Origin: Craspedostauros australis
Taxonomy: Eukaryota > Bacillariophyta > Bacillariophyceae > Mastogloiales > Achnanthaceae
Direction of reading: 5' to 3'
DNA: 64,000 nucleotides
NCBI GenBank assembly: GCA_026770025.1
Contig: JAMXDE010000021.1
Span: 248,001 to 312,000, forward strand
This document shows, in pieces, positions 43,561 to 57,500 of this stretch; within the stretch, counting starts at the first letter, position 1, and each line of letters begins with the position of its first letter. A program made the position numbers and the translations under genes. The notes under the pieces are model-generated. The model saw only the letters and a program-made list of their open reading frames with translations, was not told the origin of the DNA and did not search any database.

Positions 43561-44666
43561 GTCTGTGTCTGGCGATTGTGATTGTGATTGTGGATGTGGT
43601 TACAGCACTGGTGTTCGAGAAAGTCTCAGTGGAGTCTCAGTTTGTATCCAAATGAAGATGCGAGTAGAGAAAGTAGAGTCAAGTAGAGTATGTTAGTGTG
43701 TTAAAGTCGCTCGGCTTCTGAGTGTGGAATGAATGGGGAGGAAGATGGATGAATGGGGTGGAATGAGTTAGTCGTCTCCAGAGTGAATGAGGGTGATGGC
43801 AGTTGTGCACAAGACAACACTGATAGGCGAATCAGTTGCGACGAAGTCTGGAGGTTGCACGAACTCAAGGTCGACCAACATCCATGGCACACATGTGCCG
43901 GGATGGGCATTGTTGTCCACACGACGACCGTTGCTCTCTGACACTCTCTGCGATCCTCGTGTCTTCTGTTGTCACAACTTGTTGCTTCAGTTGCCGCCGA
44001 CACCTACTGCCACCACTGGTATTGCACGTATGATGCATCCAAGATGCATGCAACGGAGGAGGCTTCACACGTTGTGTGGGCTTTGGTTGGGGGGAGGTTG
44101 GGTTCAAATTGTGGGTGGCGCCAAGACTCTTTCTAAGTGAATCCCGCAGTGACCATGTTGCTTTCCGTTCACAATTCCAGGAATTCAAATCTCGGCGCAC
44201 AATCGTCTTTGTTCCATTCTCATAATAACCGTTATTAACCGCCATATTGATCAATTTTTACAAGTCGTCTCCGTGATCACCATCATCCACGATTCAATCG
44301 TTGCGATTGCGTGACTGGATACATGTATGTCTGTTAGTATTGAATGTCCATTGTATTTACATATATGTATGTCTGTTTGTAGTGTCTGTCTATGATGTTG
44401 ATCTTGTTTTGTCTGTCCAGTTTCAACACATGGATCTGCGGTAAACATGGCACAACAAATTATATTCGTAAAAAATTGTGATTGGAAGTCACGGTGAAAT
44501 ACATAATACTTGCATATTTACAATGTGGTTTCGGCTTGAAAATGGGATCAACGGACGACTTCACCAAGGCATACTCTATTGTTTCACCATCCACATTCTG
44601 CTTCACTCTACTCTACTCTGCTCTGCTCCGTCTCCAGATACATCAGCACCTCTCGATCGCATTGCG
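43561..44666. other. Intergenic between GH99-like gene 5 and LIG4
   Basis: Holds the 5' flank of gene 5 and the 3' flank of LIG4. Short frames only. No gene is supported. Confidence 0.5.
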
Positions 44667-47600
44667 TCATCCTTCTGTCGACGGCCACTTGGAGCGCACC
44701 CACGAGGGCGACACCAGCATGAACTTGGCCGCGGGATCGTCTTGGCGCAACTGCGACAAGCAACGCAGGAGCTTTGCGCCTCTGCTCCTGTCCCGGAACA
44801 TGACGACATGCGTTGACGTCGGGTCATAGTCTGCCCAGGAGATGTCATCATCCAGATCGCACAAGATGTGAGTGACCTTCTGGTGCAACTGGTACGTGGT
44901 TGCGGCGCCCATCGCGCGTGCCAAGTGCACGCATGCCATCAAGTGATCCAATTCGGGATCGATTCGGTGCGGTCCTCCATCTTCGGCGGCTCCGGGATTG
45001 GGGGTGGGACTCCGCCGGGCCTTCTTGGATGGGGATGCCGTTGCGTTGCTGGTGTCGTCGAAATGGAAGGGATGATCATGGGCGTCCACGAAGATGTCAG
45101 GGTACAGGGTCACGAAGCTAGCTTGCTTCCACTCATGCCGCACATCAGGTTGAGGCCAGAATGGCTGGTACGAGGTGCCCAAGGAACACATATCATCGCC
45201 AGTGAGATGAGACGTCATACTCGACTGGATGCTCCACCGCCATGTTCCAACTCCGCTGCTGCTGCTGCCGTTGCTGCTGCTGCTGTTCTGTCTCTTTCTG
45301 GCGACATCTTCGATGGACCTCGTGAGGTCAAAGATCGATATTGGTTGGTTGCTTTCGCCGTCGTAGATGGCATCGTCTTCGTCGTCATCATCGCTGCCAC
45401 CGTTGATCGACTTGCTTCGGGCCAAGAAGTCATGTCGGCGTGGGATGAGCAGATGGGGGTAGTGATCCTTGATGGTTCTTGTGAGGGGTTCTTCGGTGTC
45501 GATCTCCTCTACTTCTTGCAGGTACTTCTTGACGATCGAATAGAGGAACGTCCACTTCAGGATGCCATCAAACTCGGCCACCTTCAAGATTTGCTCCTCC
45601 TTCTTGCTGCAGCTGCGCTTTGCTCGCAGCGCATTCACTTGGCTTCGCGCAGAGTTGATCGCTCTCATGTTGACGACGACCTTCGCATCCTTTTCCCGAC
45701 CACCGATCACAAGCGCGTCGCTTCCATCTGCGACCACGTACACCTTCCCACCATGCAGCTGGATGAACCGCATGACGTCTTCCTTGCGCCTCACAAGCGA
45801 CGCCGCATACAGCCATCCCTCCTCCTTGCCCTCTCGAGCATCGACGCTGTCAAGAGGCATCCGGTACATCCCATCCAGCACCGCCACGTTGACGCCCAGC
45901 AACGCGCACGAAGTTCTGTCGTTCTCCTTGGGCACCGTCGAGAATGATGTCGCAGCGCGACGCCGGCGCTTCTTCTTGATCTGCATGTACTCTTCTGGTG
46001 TGAGGAATCTCGTCACGGAAGACAAAATCTGAAGAGGGTCCATCCGAGCGGAATTCTGGCTTTGTGACGACGATGTAATCACCTTTTGCCATTGATTCTT
46101 CGTCTCCTCATTCTCGCGGAACATTTTGAATAGCTCCTTCTCGTCGTGGATCTCCTCCACGGGTTTCTCATCGCCGTCAATTCGAACCTTCGCGATGCGA
46201 GGAAAGCGTAACGTGAGGCCGCAGGAAAATAATTTGGAGACAGTCAGTTCGGCCCCGCCCACAGTCAGCACCACCGAATCATCCGGATTGATCCAGAGAT
46301 CAGGATAGGTCTTGGTGAGGCTGAAGCCCCAACCATGGTAATCGCCCTCGGAGGAACGTTCCAAGGACCGTTCCGAAATGAAATCAGGCAACCCCTTTCC
46401 ATGATCTTCGTGGCGGTACCATTTGCCGAGTTCGGCATCGTGATTTCTGGATGCTGTCTTGAAGCCCGTCAATCCCAGGATCATGTCCAACGTATCGTAG
46501 TCGGTCGTCAAGCCGTTGACCTTGAAGCATGTCATGTACGTCGAAGGCTGCTTGGAGTCGCGGCATCCGCAAAGAAACCGCGACGGCTTGCCCGAAGTCT
46601 TCATGCCGCATGCAAAGTAGGCACCCAGGATGACAACGTCAATATCTGTCGCACCAGTCTTCTCGTAATCCGGCTTGTACTTCCACCAGAACTTCCTGCC
46701 CCTCGATGCCTCTCCCAGCACGTACGGTGATGCCAGGTCTTTCATGACGAGACCTTCCATCTGGTACTTCTCAACAACCTCCTTGTAGAATGCATCGATG
46801 GCATTGGATCGCATCATGGAGATTTCCGTCGTGCTCCTGCGCTGACGACGCTGGTCGTCGATGGCGAGAAGGTCTGAGATATCTTCGCGGAAGGTTTCCT
46901 GCGTAAGATCGAGCTTCCACACGGGATGTCCGCACTCCGTCAGTTCCTTGTCCGTTGAGAAGTACTGCTCGCCATCGATGTGGTCACCGGTGGGGCGTAT
47001 GACCATAGACTTGCAGATCTCCACCTCGTGCGGCTGCTCTTCGATGAGCGTGTGCAGGATTCTCTTGCGGTGCATCGCTGGCAAGTGGAGGATGGAGCCG
47101 GTCGCAGAACGTCCTCCCTTGTCTGTGGGCGGGATGCTGCAAAGCTCCAGCAACCGTTTGGAATCCTTGCCTTTGAGGTACAGAATATCAAATGAGACCA
47201 GCATGAGCCAGCACTTCTCGCCAGGATCATCATCTTCTGCGTTGTGCGAGTTGTCTTTTATGTACGAGAATTTGAAATCATCCTTCTCGGTCATAACCAA
47301 TACGTTTCTGGGCGCATCGCTGTGCAGATTGTGATCGATGTCTTCCGCCAAGCCCATTCTGCGCATGTATGCACGTCGAGCAAAGGCGACGGAGCGGTTG
47401 CCACCAAATGGAACAACTTCCTGGCGCATGTCGTCCCATGCGATGACTTCGCTATCGAGGATGACGTCGAGATTTTTGAATCGGCGCATCGATCTGCGAA
47501 TGGCCGGGCCGAGGACTGGCGAATACAGCTGGCTGTACCAATTGCCTCGCCTGGTTTGCATCGTGACGGTGCCGTGTGAGATGTGGACGATGAAACGCTC

Positions 47601-49303
47601 TCCATCCAACTTGATTTCGGAGCAGATGGGTGGGAATCGCAGCGTGAGCAACTTGCCCCGCTTCTTCTTATCGACGTGGTTGCTGATGTACTTTCCGTGA
47701 TTCAGCTGCAAGCTGGTCATGCATTTGGCGAAGGATACTCTGCTGGAGAGCATTGGCGAGATGGTGTTGTGCAGGACCACCGGTTCGACTTGCGGCTCCC
47801 ACCTGGAGGCGTTGCCTTCCATGATCTCCTGCTGCAGCTTGCGCTGAGCTTCTCTGCGCGCGTGGTAATCGGGATCGGCAAGCTGGTCGCACAAGCTCTT
47901 GAGGTCGTTGTGCGCATTCCAAAGCTCAATTGCGAATGGACTATACCACTGCAGCACGTTCCATTCCGTTCGGTTGCGTTGCGATGAGTGGGTAGGTTGG
48001 AGTACGATGGCAAAAGAGAGTGGAGTGAGCGTGTGGAAGGCGTTGAATGAGAATGGAGAGCACGGCATTTCCATTCGCAGAATCTTCCGATGGATATCTA
48101 CTCAATCCAACCTCATCCAATGCAATGTGCCATACTACGATGTATTGTCACACAATCCAATAGGGTAGAGTATGGTGTTGCGATCAAGTTGCTTACCTTC
48201 AGTATGGATCTCCACGAAACACCAAATTCGAGCGTCTGGAGAAGGATGCGAACGAGCCACTTATGTTCCAACGGGCACAGTCCATGGCTCTTGACCTTTT
48301 GCAACCAGTTTTGGCGCATGATCTTCTTGCTGCGCCGCTGACTCGAGGATGCTGGGGTCGCCGAGGATCCTCTGTTGATGTTCGTGTTGGTCTCCAGCGC
48401 CGACAGCAATCCCTGGCTCAGCATATTGCAGGTCATGCCTTGCGAGGCGGACATCACCTGACTTTGCGAGAGGCCTTCGAGAGATGAGTAGATGCCCTGC
48501 GCCTGCGATGCCCTCAAGGTCTGGTTCTGGCTGGATCGTTGCCACGGCGGCTTGGTGTCTCCCGAGTCATCCGCGTTGCCGCGCCGCGCAGACGGCGGTT
48601 TCGCCAACTCGACGAGCTCATCCAGCAATGCGTTGATCTCGCCCACGGTGATGGAGGAGAACTGCTGAGGCACCCTGTCCGTCACCGCGTGCTGCACCAC
48701 CAGCGACAGATCGCCGGCCATGAGCTCCTTCGGCACCTTGTGCGGGTTGGTGTAGTTGCGCAGCATGTCCCCCGCAGCAGAACCTTCGCGAAAGCCCATG
48801 CAATCGCAGTACGCCGCGATGATGTTGCGCTCCTTCATGCCCATGTGCATGCGCGCCGAATCAATATCCGGCATGAGCAATCGCAGGAAGGGATAGATGG
48901 ATTGGCCGTCCATCATCTCGAGGAGCTTGGCCGGCATGATGTGAGTGAGGATTTCCGTGTGCTTGAGCCTCTTCTTTTGGTTGATGGAATGGCGGCCGTG
49001 TCGGTGCTTCCAGCAGTTCTCCAGCCTTCTGCAGATCTCGGCGAACTTGAGTTCGTTGGCCTTGTCTGTGTCGGGCTCCTGTCCTCGTGTCACTTCGCTC
49101 GATGTCGACTTGTCATCGTCATCTTGCATACCATCATGGGGATCGCCATCATTGTTGCTATCAGACATCACCACGATGTCATCATCATTGTCATCATCAT
49201 GATCATTGTCATCATCGTCATCGCGGTCTTGAGTATCACCACCATCGTCGCCAAGATCCAACAGATCGACAAAGCCGCCGACGGCGCGTTGCGATATGCT
49301 CAT
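44667..49303 (-). CDS. LIG4: DNA ligase IV, two exons (1462 aa)
   Basis: Spliced as complement(join(44667..47948, 48197..49303)). Intron of 248 nt, GTAAGC..GCAG, phase 0, joining SILK to WYSPF. ATP-dependent ligase of non-homologous end joining, partner of XRCC4. Exon 1 has an acidic N-terminal tract, then the helical ligase DNA-binding domain (FAEICRRLENCWK, ARMHMGMKERNII). Exon 2 carries the nucleotidyl-transferase motif EIKLDGERF with adenylated Lys near residue 482, DSEVIAWD, YQMEGLVMKD and WWKYKPDYEK, then the OB-fold LTLRFPRIAKVR. The first BRCT-like region contains HGGKVYVVADGSDALVIGG; the second, at the very end, contains KVTHILCDLD and MLVSPSWVRSKW. The two BRCT domains and the spacing identify Lig4 rather than Lig1 or Lig3. 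At about 1460 residues it is much longer than human LIG4 (about 910), because of the acidic N-terminus and insertions. Confidence 0.94.
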
Positions 49304-50394
49304 GCTGGGATCTTCAAGAAGGACAGCATCCTCGTTGATTCCATGATGATTGTGGGATGATGGACGCGTGTTTCTTCACTCCACAATCTTCACACAAGAG
49401 AAGAGAGATGTCTGTTTCGTGATCTGCCAGAATTTGTCGCGCGCATTCGTTCGCTCTGGATGTCATCGTGATTGAGATTCACCCATGAATCAACAATAAT
49501 ATATATGGAGTGGCGGTGAAATATATAATAAAACAAGTATTCTGCATTCAGAAATGGAAGCCATGGTAAAATAGGTTTGTTGAATTCATATTGCGACTTG
49601 AGGTTGAAAACGGGATCGGCGTGCAACTTCGCCGCGGTTTCGCGTCTTGTTTTCATCATCTTGGTTGCAATGGATACAACAAGCAACAATGCTCCCAATC
49701 CGCTCCACAGGCACTTTGGACATGACGACAATCGCTTCTCGGCAAAGAGGCAGAGACAAAAACAAAAAACGCAAAGGTCCATGCGGCACAGAGAAATCGA
49801 ACGATGACGCCCCTTGAACCAAGGAAGAGACCCGCCGTCAGACACAATTGGACGAGGCGGAAATCAAGAGCAGAAGGCCGCTGCACAAATCACGTGTGAT
49901 GGGTGACGAGTGCGTTGATGATGGGACGGAGCGTGTTCTTGTCAAAGATAGAATGTCCTTTGTTGTTTTGTTGTGCGAGACAAACTGTTGGGGAGACGGA
50001 AGACGACGGAAGGATTGCTTGTTGGGGGTTCGCAATGGATGGAGAAGACTCGAATCTACAAAAGCAAGCTGTCGCGCGAGTTCTTCGAAGGACTCCAATC
50101 ACGGTCATTGCGAAGAAGGAGGGAACTTTGTCAATGCGATGTTACGTCACTTTTGGTTGGTCCTCGAAGAGCTCATGAGTCAGAATTAAAGGCCCAGGTA
50201 ATTATCACTATAACCTCGATTGGTCGAATGAATCGACGCTACATAATTTGTGGCAGGAATGGGGCAGCACCAACAATGTTCACAAAGGCACGCTCACAAC
50301 AATACGAACACCAAGGGCCAAGCAAGAGATACAACACGAGCGAGAGAGCGAGAGAGAGAGGTGCATGACGTGACAAACGACAAACCAAGGGATC

Positions 50395-50417
50395 AGAGAG
50401 AGAGAGAGAGAGAGAGA
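50395..50417 (+). repeat. (AG)n microsatellite
   Basis: An uninterrupted AG run of about 23 bp. A second, imperfect GA-rich tract lies just upstream at 50340-50360. Confidence 0.9.
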
Positions 50418-51179
50418 AAAGGAGCAAGGGACGGAGGAATCGGACAGCATCAACATCACCAACGGCAACGGTAACATCAACGGTAGCCGCGTGACCACCA
50501 GTTGCAAGGAGACTGACTCTGCTTGTCTCCAACATCATTGGGTGGATTGGTTTGTTCTGCCATCGCCAGCAGATCTTCGGTTTTATTGACAGAGTATCAC
50601 ACGATCGCTCGTAGGTTGCATCCGTGCGGACTATCGGTACACTCCCAACTCCGGAGCCGAAGGTACGAAGAGAATGTTTCCTGTCCTTGTGGGTGGTTTG
50701 AACAGATGGAGGCATTGACCGGGGCAACATAAAATAAATGCCCAACCCAGTGCGTGTTGTTGGATCAAACCGGCGGATTGCAACTGCGTGCATCCTATTA
50801 TACTATATTGGATGGATGTAATTGGATGGATGGTTCCCTGAACATGACCAAGCATCATCATGGGAGTGTTGTGAAGTGACTGTCCTTTCCAATTCGTTTT
50901 CTCACAACATCAATCGTCTTCCTCTCTTTCGGCATCAACGACATCAACGACATCAACGGCATCAACGGCATCCGCATTGATTGATTGGTTGACCTTACCA
51001 AACCACTCTTGTGCACAACAGACTCATTGCTCGTACAGGCACCCACACTCATAGTTGTACTTCACGTACGAGCGACAGAAAGCATTGCATCCCATCGCGC
51101 TTTTGTTCCTCTCTTCCCTTCGATTAGTCGTACAGGCGCTGATAGAGCAGAGAACTTGGATCATATCCGTAGATCGTAC

Positions 51180-51195
51180 TACGACTATAGTCGTA
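51180..51195. promoter_or_regulatory. 16-bp perfect palindrome upstream of the nucleotide cyclase
   Basis: TACGACTATAGTCGTA equals its own reverse complement. It lies 325 bp before the ATG at 51520, within a cluster of related CGTAC/GTACG strings (51040-51220). It could be a dimeric transcription-factor site, but function is inference. Confidence 0.35.
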
Positions 51196-51519
51196 TTCGT
51201 GCTGTACTCGTAAATACCATCGCGGCTGTGATCGTCAGGCTCTTGCGGAACAAATCGACAAACCGGCCTCAGTCAAATAGAGTGAAGCGCCCACGGAGCA
51301 ACGCAGAGAAGCAGTCGGCGTCGAAAGGACTTCGGGCTCCCCACTGACCCATCGCAGGAGCATCTCGTTGGGACAATCGAAGGTCATTGTGCCACAATCG
51401 CGACCGCAACTTCGCTCTGATCCAAAGTCGAGGCCAAAGTCAAGGTCACGCAGAATCGAACTGTCTCATTTCCACAAAGACAGCCACTGCCGTATCAGGT
51501 CATACCATACGCTAACCAT

Positions 51520-54500
51520 ATGTCAACCATGATGCCAACTCCCCAAATGCAGGAACAACTCGACTGGCGCCAGCATCATCAGAGGCACAAGGCATTGCTA
51601 CCCAGCTCGTCGGCTGCCGCTGTTGCGAATACGGGAGTTCCGACGGTCGCTGCCGCTGCTATGGCTGCTGCAGCTGCATCAAGAGGGAGGAATGGAGATA
51701 CCGCAGCCACACCGCCGATGGCAACGATAACGACAACATCCAACACCCTCGTCAAGACGTCGCCGGCATTCAGCCCAAAATCTATCACGCCGACTCTGAT
51801 TCCCAGAACGATGGACTATGGGGCGGATTTGGAAGATGGAATAGAGTACCCCAGCAGCATCCATGACAACGCCATGACAGGCATGAACCTTGCATCGCAA
51901 TCAAATGCCGATGTGCGCACAAACTCGAATGCGACCACGGGCAACAGCAGGGTCATGGACATCGGCGGAGGTTCCCCGTCCATGCCCACCTTTGTACCGC
52001 CCTCGTCTGCCATCATCCTGCCGCGTTCGGCAAAGCGGTTCAACCACCACCAGCCTGGCAGCCCCGGCACCAACCCTCTCTCGCAGTCACATTCGCAAGC
52101 GCAGGCGCAAGTCCGAGCGCAGCCCGATGCCTTGCTGCCGTCACGTCCGGCGCCGTGGTCCATGGGACGCAAACGACCGCAACTGCAACCCCAGCGACAG
52201 CCAAGCCAGCGGCGGCTCAGAGACCGTTCCAAGTTTTTGCGCAAGGCATCGGGCAGCCGTTCCTTGAGCTTGCAGTCCTCCGGCTCGTCGCCAACCTCGT
52301 CGTCACCTCCCATATCGGCGCAGGCCAGCCAGGTTCTCAACGCCAACGCCGATACGGGCGACGACAAGGTCCGGACCAGCGGCAATAGCAGGGATGCCGG
52401 CACGAACGGCATATACTCCAGCCATATCAGCCACAGACAAACCTCCTTCCCCAACAGCGAACGTTGGCTCACGTACCAAGAGTACAGCGAATCCGAAGAA
52501 TCGTCCTACGATCTGCACAACAATTTCGACGACGCATCCAGCTACATGGACGAGGAGGCCATCAACATCATGGGCCGCAAGGACACGAAGCGCGCCGCGA
52601 TACTGCGCTGCATCGTCATCATGCTATTCATCAGCATGTCCATCGGGGCGCCCATCATCATCCACGACACGATTCGAGACTCGCAGCAAGATCAGCTCAA
52701 TCGGCACTTCGATTCCAGCCTGCTCCTGGATCATTTCGCAACGCAGTACCAGCAATGGAAGACATCGATGGAGGCCATGAGCATCTCCATCACGCTCAGC
52801 AGCAGCGCCATGGAAGACTCCATCGTTGCCATCGCGAATGTCAATAATCGAACCACGCTGTGGCCCTTTCAAAATATTCCAAACTTCGACTATCACGCGG
52901 AGATTCTGCGAGACAGCTTGCCGTACCTATCCGTCAGTCTGCTGCCAATTCTGGATGACGGCGAGAAGGAATTGTGGCAGACGTACTCGCAAGATGCTGC
53001 GCAGGCGTGGGTTGCGGATGCTTCATCGTATGTCTCGTGGTATCCCTATTCGGTTGCAGAGGATGCCGCCACAATTACGCACACGATTCGGGAGTACGAT
53101 GGTGCGCAGACGACAACGACAACGGAGATATTGCCGACGTGGCAAACCGTGCCGACGATAGGTTCCAATATCAACCTCGACCAGTTGTCCGTGCCTTTCC
53201 AGTCCAACGCGCTGCAGCAGACTTTGCAGCAATCCAAACTGTCCATGACGCGAGTTCTACCAACAGATTTCGTCAACAACTATTTCCAGCACTTGCAAAT
53301 TGGAGAAGGTGATGATGGCAACAATGCGGAGACTGGCAAAAAGGAGCATCCCATGATTACCATGAACATTCCAGTGTTCAATTCGCTTGATGCCTCGGAA
53401 CGCGAGATCGTGGCCATTCTTTCTGCCACGGCATCGTTCGATGAGCTCCTCTCGTTGCAAATCAGCGACATGGCAGACACTGACAATGGCGACGCACCCA
53501 CGATGGTCGTTGTGGAGAATGCATGTGGTGACGTCTTCTCGTACCACGTGACATCCACGAGTACGACGTTTCTGGATAATTCGGATCGGCATCACAGCAA
53601 ATTCAACGGTTTGGAGCAGTCCATCACGTGGGAAACTGGCATCGATGACAACGGCGCCGATTCACTGTGTCCCAACTACAATATCCGCATCTACCCCACA
53701 GGCTCCATGGAGGATCAATTCACCTCGTCGCTGCCGCTGACATTGGCGCTCAGCTTGGCGGCATTGGTCGTGCTCATCGCCGTCATGGCCATGACGTACG
53801 ATTACTTCGTGCAACGACGCATGTGGAATGCCGTCAAGTCCGCACGCGAGAGCCGTGCCATCGTCTCCTCTCTCTTCCCCGCCAACGTCCGTGACCGACT
53901 GCTTCAGGAGGAGGAAGAAAAAGCCACGGAGATTGAACGCAACGCGAACATGACGCAGCCATTGCGACGCATGAGCATGTCGCTGCTGGGCGCTGGCGCA
54001 GGTGGGTCTGTCAACGGCAGCGTGAACGGAGGTAAAGATCACAGCACTAGCCACTACGGCGGCAACGGAGGCGGTACGGAACGACGCAAGAGCTTCGATC
54101 AGGGCATTGCGACCAACGGCAACAGCAACAACGGCAACAGCAACAGCAACGGCAGCATCAATTACCACCACAAGGCAGGCCGCCGCCGTTCTAACGACTC
54201 TAGTGGCCGACGGCGATCCAATGACTCCGGTGGACGACGGCGATCCAACGATTCCGGCAGTCGCCGACGCAGCAACGACTCTGGCAGCCGCCGTCGATCG
54301 AATGACTCGGGGCACCGCAGCAATTCCGATTCCAACAATGTCGCGCCACGACGTGCCAGCATGCATCAGGACAAGATCTTCAAGGGTGTCCCCGATATGC
54401 TGTTCTCGGGTGCCATGGCAGGTTTCGCCGCGTTGGCGCCACCCAAGCTGAGGTTGAAGTTCGTGCTAAACCAGGATCACAGCAGGCATTCCGAACGCGA

Positions 54501-57500
54501 CGATGTGCCTGACGATGATTCCTTTGAGTTGGTGCTGCCCGACAAGCCCATCGCAGATCTGTTCCCTAACTGCACCGTCCTCTTTGGAGATATTTCTGGA
54601 TTCACCGCCTGGAGCAGCGAACGTGAACCGGAACAGGTGAGTGACAGATGGTGTTGTATTGTATTGTATTGAGTTGGGCTGGATTGTGGTGTGTGCGCGT
54701 GTATGTGCACTTGCATTGGTGCGTCGGTGCGTTGACGTGAGCTGCATCTTTTTGTGCCAACTCATTCCCAAACAATGGATAATCAATGGCACACGGAAGG
54801 CGCGTTGATTTTTTTTTTTGTTACATTGCGTATACGAGTGCGAGAACTACGGATATGTTGTTCACCATCTTCTAACAATATTCTGATGCGTTTCCTTTCA
54901 TTTCATTTCATTCTTCTCCAATCCATCATCCGTCGCCGATTGCAGGTATTCACGCTCTTGCAAACCATCTTCCAATCATTTGACATCCTAGCGAGACGTC
55001 GCGCTGTGTACAAGGTGGAGGTATGTTCTACTCGTACGGTGTGATTGCCTCGTTTTCTTTTGCTTTGTCTGCTCTCGTCATGTTGTGCTTGCTCACTTGG
55101 TTGGTTGGTGGGTTGGTGTCGTTTCCTCACAAGCAACGTCATGTGGGACGTCCAGCAACTTGATACAATTTGACTATCAAGTTCGTCTGCTGCATGCTCT
55201 ACTAATGTGCAAAACGACTCATGCACATCTCGGTCCATTCATGCATGCATCCGTACACTCACTCACTCAATCATTCACCTATCCATCTGTTCGTTCGTTC
55301 CTCCATTCGTTTATTCGGGGTGTTCCCACCACACACGTACTGTTGCATTTTGTTTTGTGTTGTTTCGTCTTTCAGACGATTGGAGACTGCTACGTTGCAG
55401 TCACTGGATGTCCTGATCGTCAAGATGGTAAGTACCACCACCCATTATCATGCTGTGCTGGACGATGTTGTTCTGCACTGCACTGCATTTAACATATTAC
55501 TACACCACGAAAGCGACAACCAGCGATGATTCGCAGCAGCGCTACGCCTGTACTGTTTGTAAATCTATCGAATGTGATGACATGCAGCCGTCCTCTCTCA
55601 CACGCACTTCTGTCTTGTCCATCATCATCGTGACAACGACGATGAACGGACATACCTCAAACACGAATGAAATGCTCAACTCTCCCAAACCCTCCATTCT
55701 TCACAATACTCGTATGACGCTTTACTCTATTCAGACCACGCCGTGAGAATGACGAAATTCGCACGTGCTTGCATGCAAAAGGTGGCGAAGATTACGAAGA
55801 AACTGGAGGTGCAGCTTGGACCGGGCACCGGTGATTTGACGATGAGGTTTGGCTTGCACAGCGGACCAGTCACCGCAGGTGTTTTGCGCGGCGAGAAGTC
55901 TCGCTTCCAGCTATTTGGTGACACGGTGAATACGGCGTCGCGTATGGAGAGCACAGGGATGAGGAGCCGGATCCAGATCTCGAACACCACCGCGGACCAG
56001 CTCATCCAGGCTGGCAAGGCCAACTGGATCTTGGAACGCAGCGACGTTGTGTATGCCAAGGGCAAGGGTGCGGTGAAAACATACTGGGTGCTAACGGCGA
56101 GGGAACCGAAAGACGGCAGCGAACGAAGCGCCATCAAGAAGGCATCGATTCGTCCGTCTCGCTACAACCAGATCGATGAGACGTCGGACGAAGGCAGCTT
56201 GATGAGCGACAATGGATCGGTATGGGGCTTCGACGAGAACATCACAGAGCAAGTCAGCGACACGATGAATTCGCAGCTTGCATTGAAGTACGGGCGGTGG
56301 ATTGACTGGCAGGTGGATCTGTTCGCCAAGCTGCTGAAGCAACTGTCCGCCGGTCGCAGGAGAGACATGTCGAATCCTATGGAGGATCCGGCCAACGTCG
56401 TCACCCGAGGAGAGCCAGTAGTCGACGAGGTGTCTGAAACGATCAACATGCCGCAGTTCGATCCTCGGGCTGCGAAGGCCAGAGCTCGTCCAACCACGAT
56501 CCAACTCCCCAAGGAGGTCATGTCAGAGCTCCGCGAGTACGTCACTCGCATCGCGGCTCTGTACCACGAAGGCAACCCGTTCCATAACTTTGCGCACGCA
56601 TCGCACGTCTGCATGTCGGCCAGCAAGCTGCTGAGCCGAATTGTGAAGCCTGAAGATGTGAACTACCACCGCAGCTCCGTGAAGGCCATCGCATCCGATC
56701 TTCATGACTACACCTTCGGCATTACGTCAGATCCGTTGACGCACGTCGCAATTATGTTTTCCGCGCTCGTGCACGACGTTGATCACTCTGGCGTTTCCAA
56801 TGCTCAGCTCGGCAAGGAGAATCCTGGGATGGCAGAGAAGTACAGATCGCGCAGCATCGCCGAATCCAACTCGATCGACATTGCCTGGGACATGCTGACG
56901 GATTCCGCATTCAGCAATCTGCAGCAGTGCATGTTCGCGGATGAATCGGAACTGATGCGTTTCCGTCAGATGGTCGTGAACATGGTGATCTCCACCGACA
57001 TCTTCGACAAGGCTGGAAAGGAAATGCAGAAGAACCGATGGGAGAAGGCGTTCCATCCAGACAACCAGGATGCCGACCTGAAGGCCTCCATCGTCATCGA
57101 AGCAATCATCCAGGCGGCAGACGTCGCCCACACCATGCAACGTAAGTTCGACTTCTTGCTCTCAATGCTCGTTATCCGCTTGGCGAATACTTCTCGATAC
57201 ATCCAATGATAATTGCACATCAATGAATGTTCGGTTGTTGTTGTTGGCTTCCAATTGACGAATGCGCGTCTTCCATTCACTCAATCACTTACTCACTGGC
57301 TCGCTCACCTATTTTACCCATGTTGTTCTCCATTTTACCACTGCAGACTGGCAAGTGTACACCAGGTGGAATGAAAAGCTGTTCCAAGAGATGTACAGAG
57401 CGTACGAGAACGGACGCGCCATGAAGGACCCATCGCTCGGCTGGTACAAGGGCGAGCTGTGGTTCTTCGACAACTACATCATCCCGTTGGCCGGCAAGCT

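Larger units (their letters stand above)
49304..51519. other. Divergent intergenic region between LIG4 and the nucleotide cyclase
   Basis: About 2.2 kb between two gene starts on opposite strands, so it should hold both promoters. It includes a GA microsatellite and a 16-bp palindrome. Short frames only. Confidence 0.5.
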
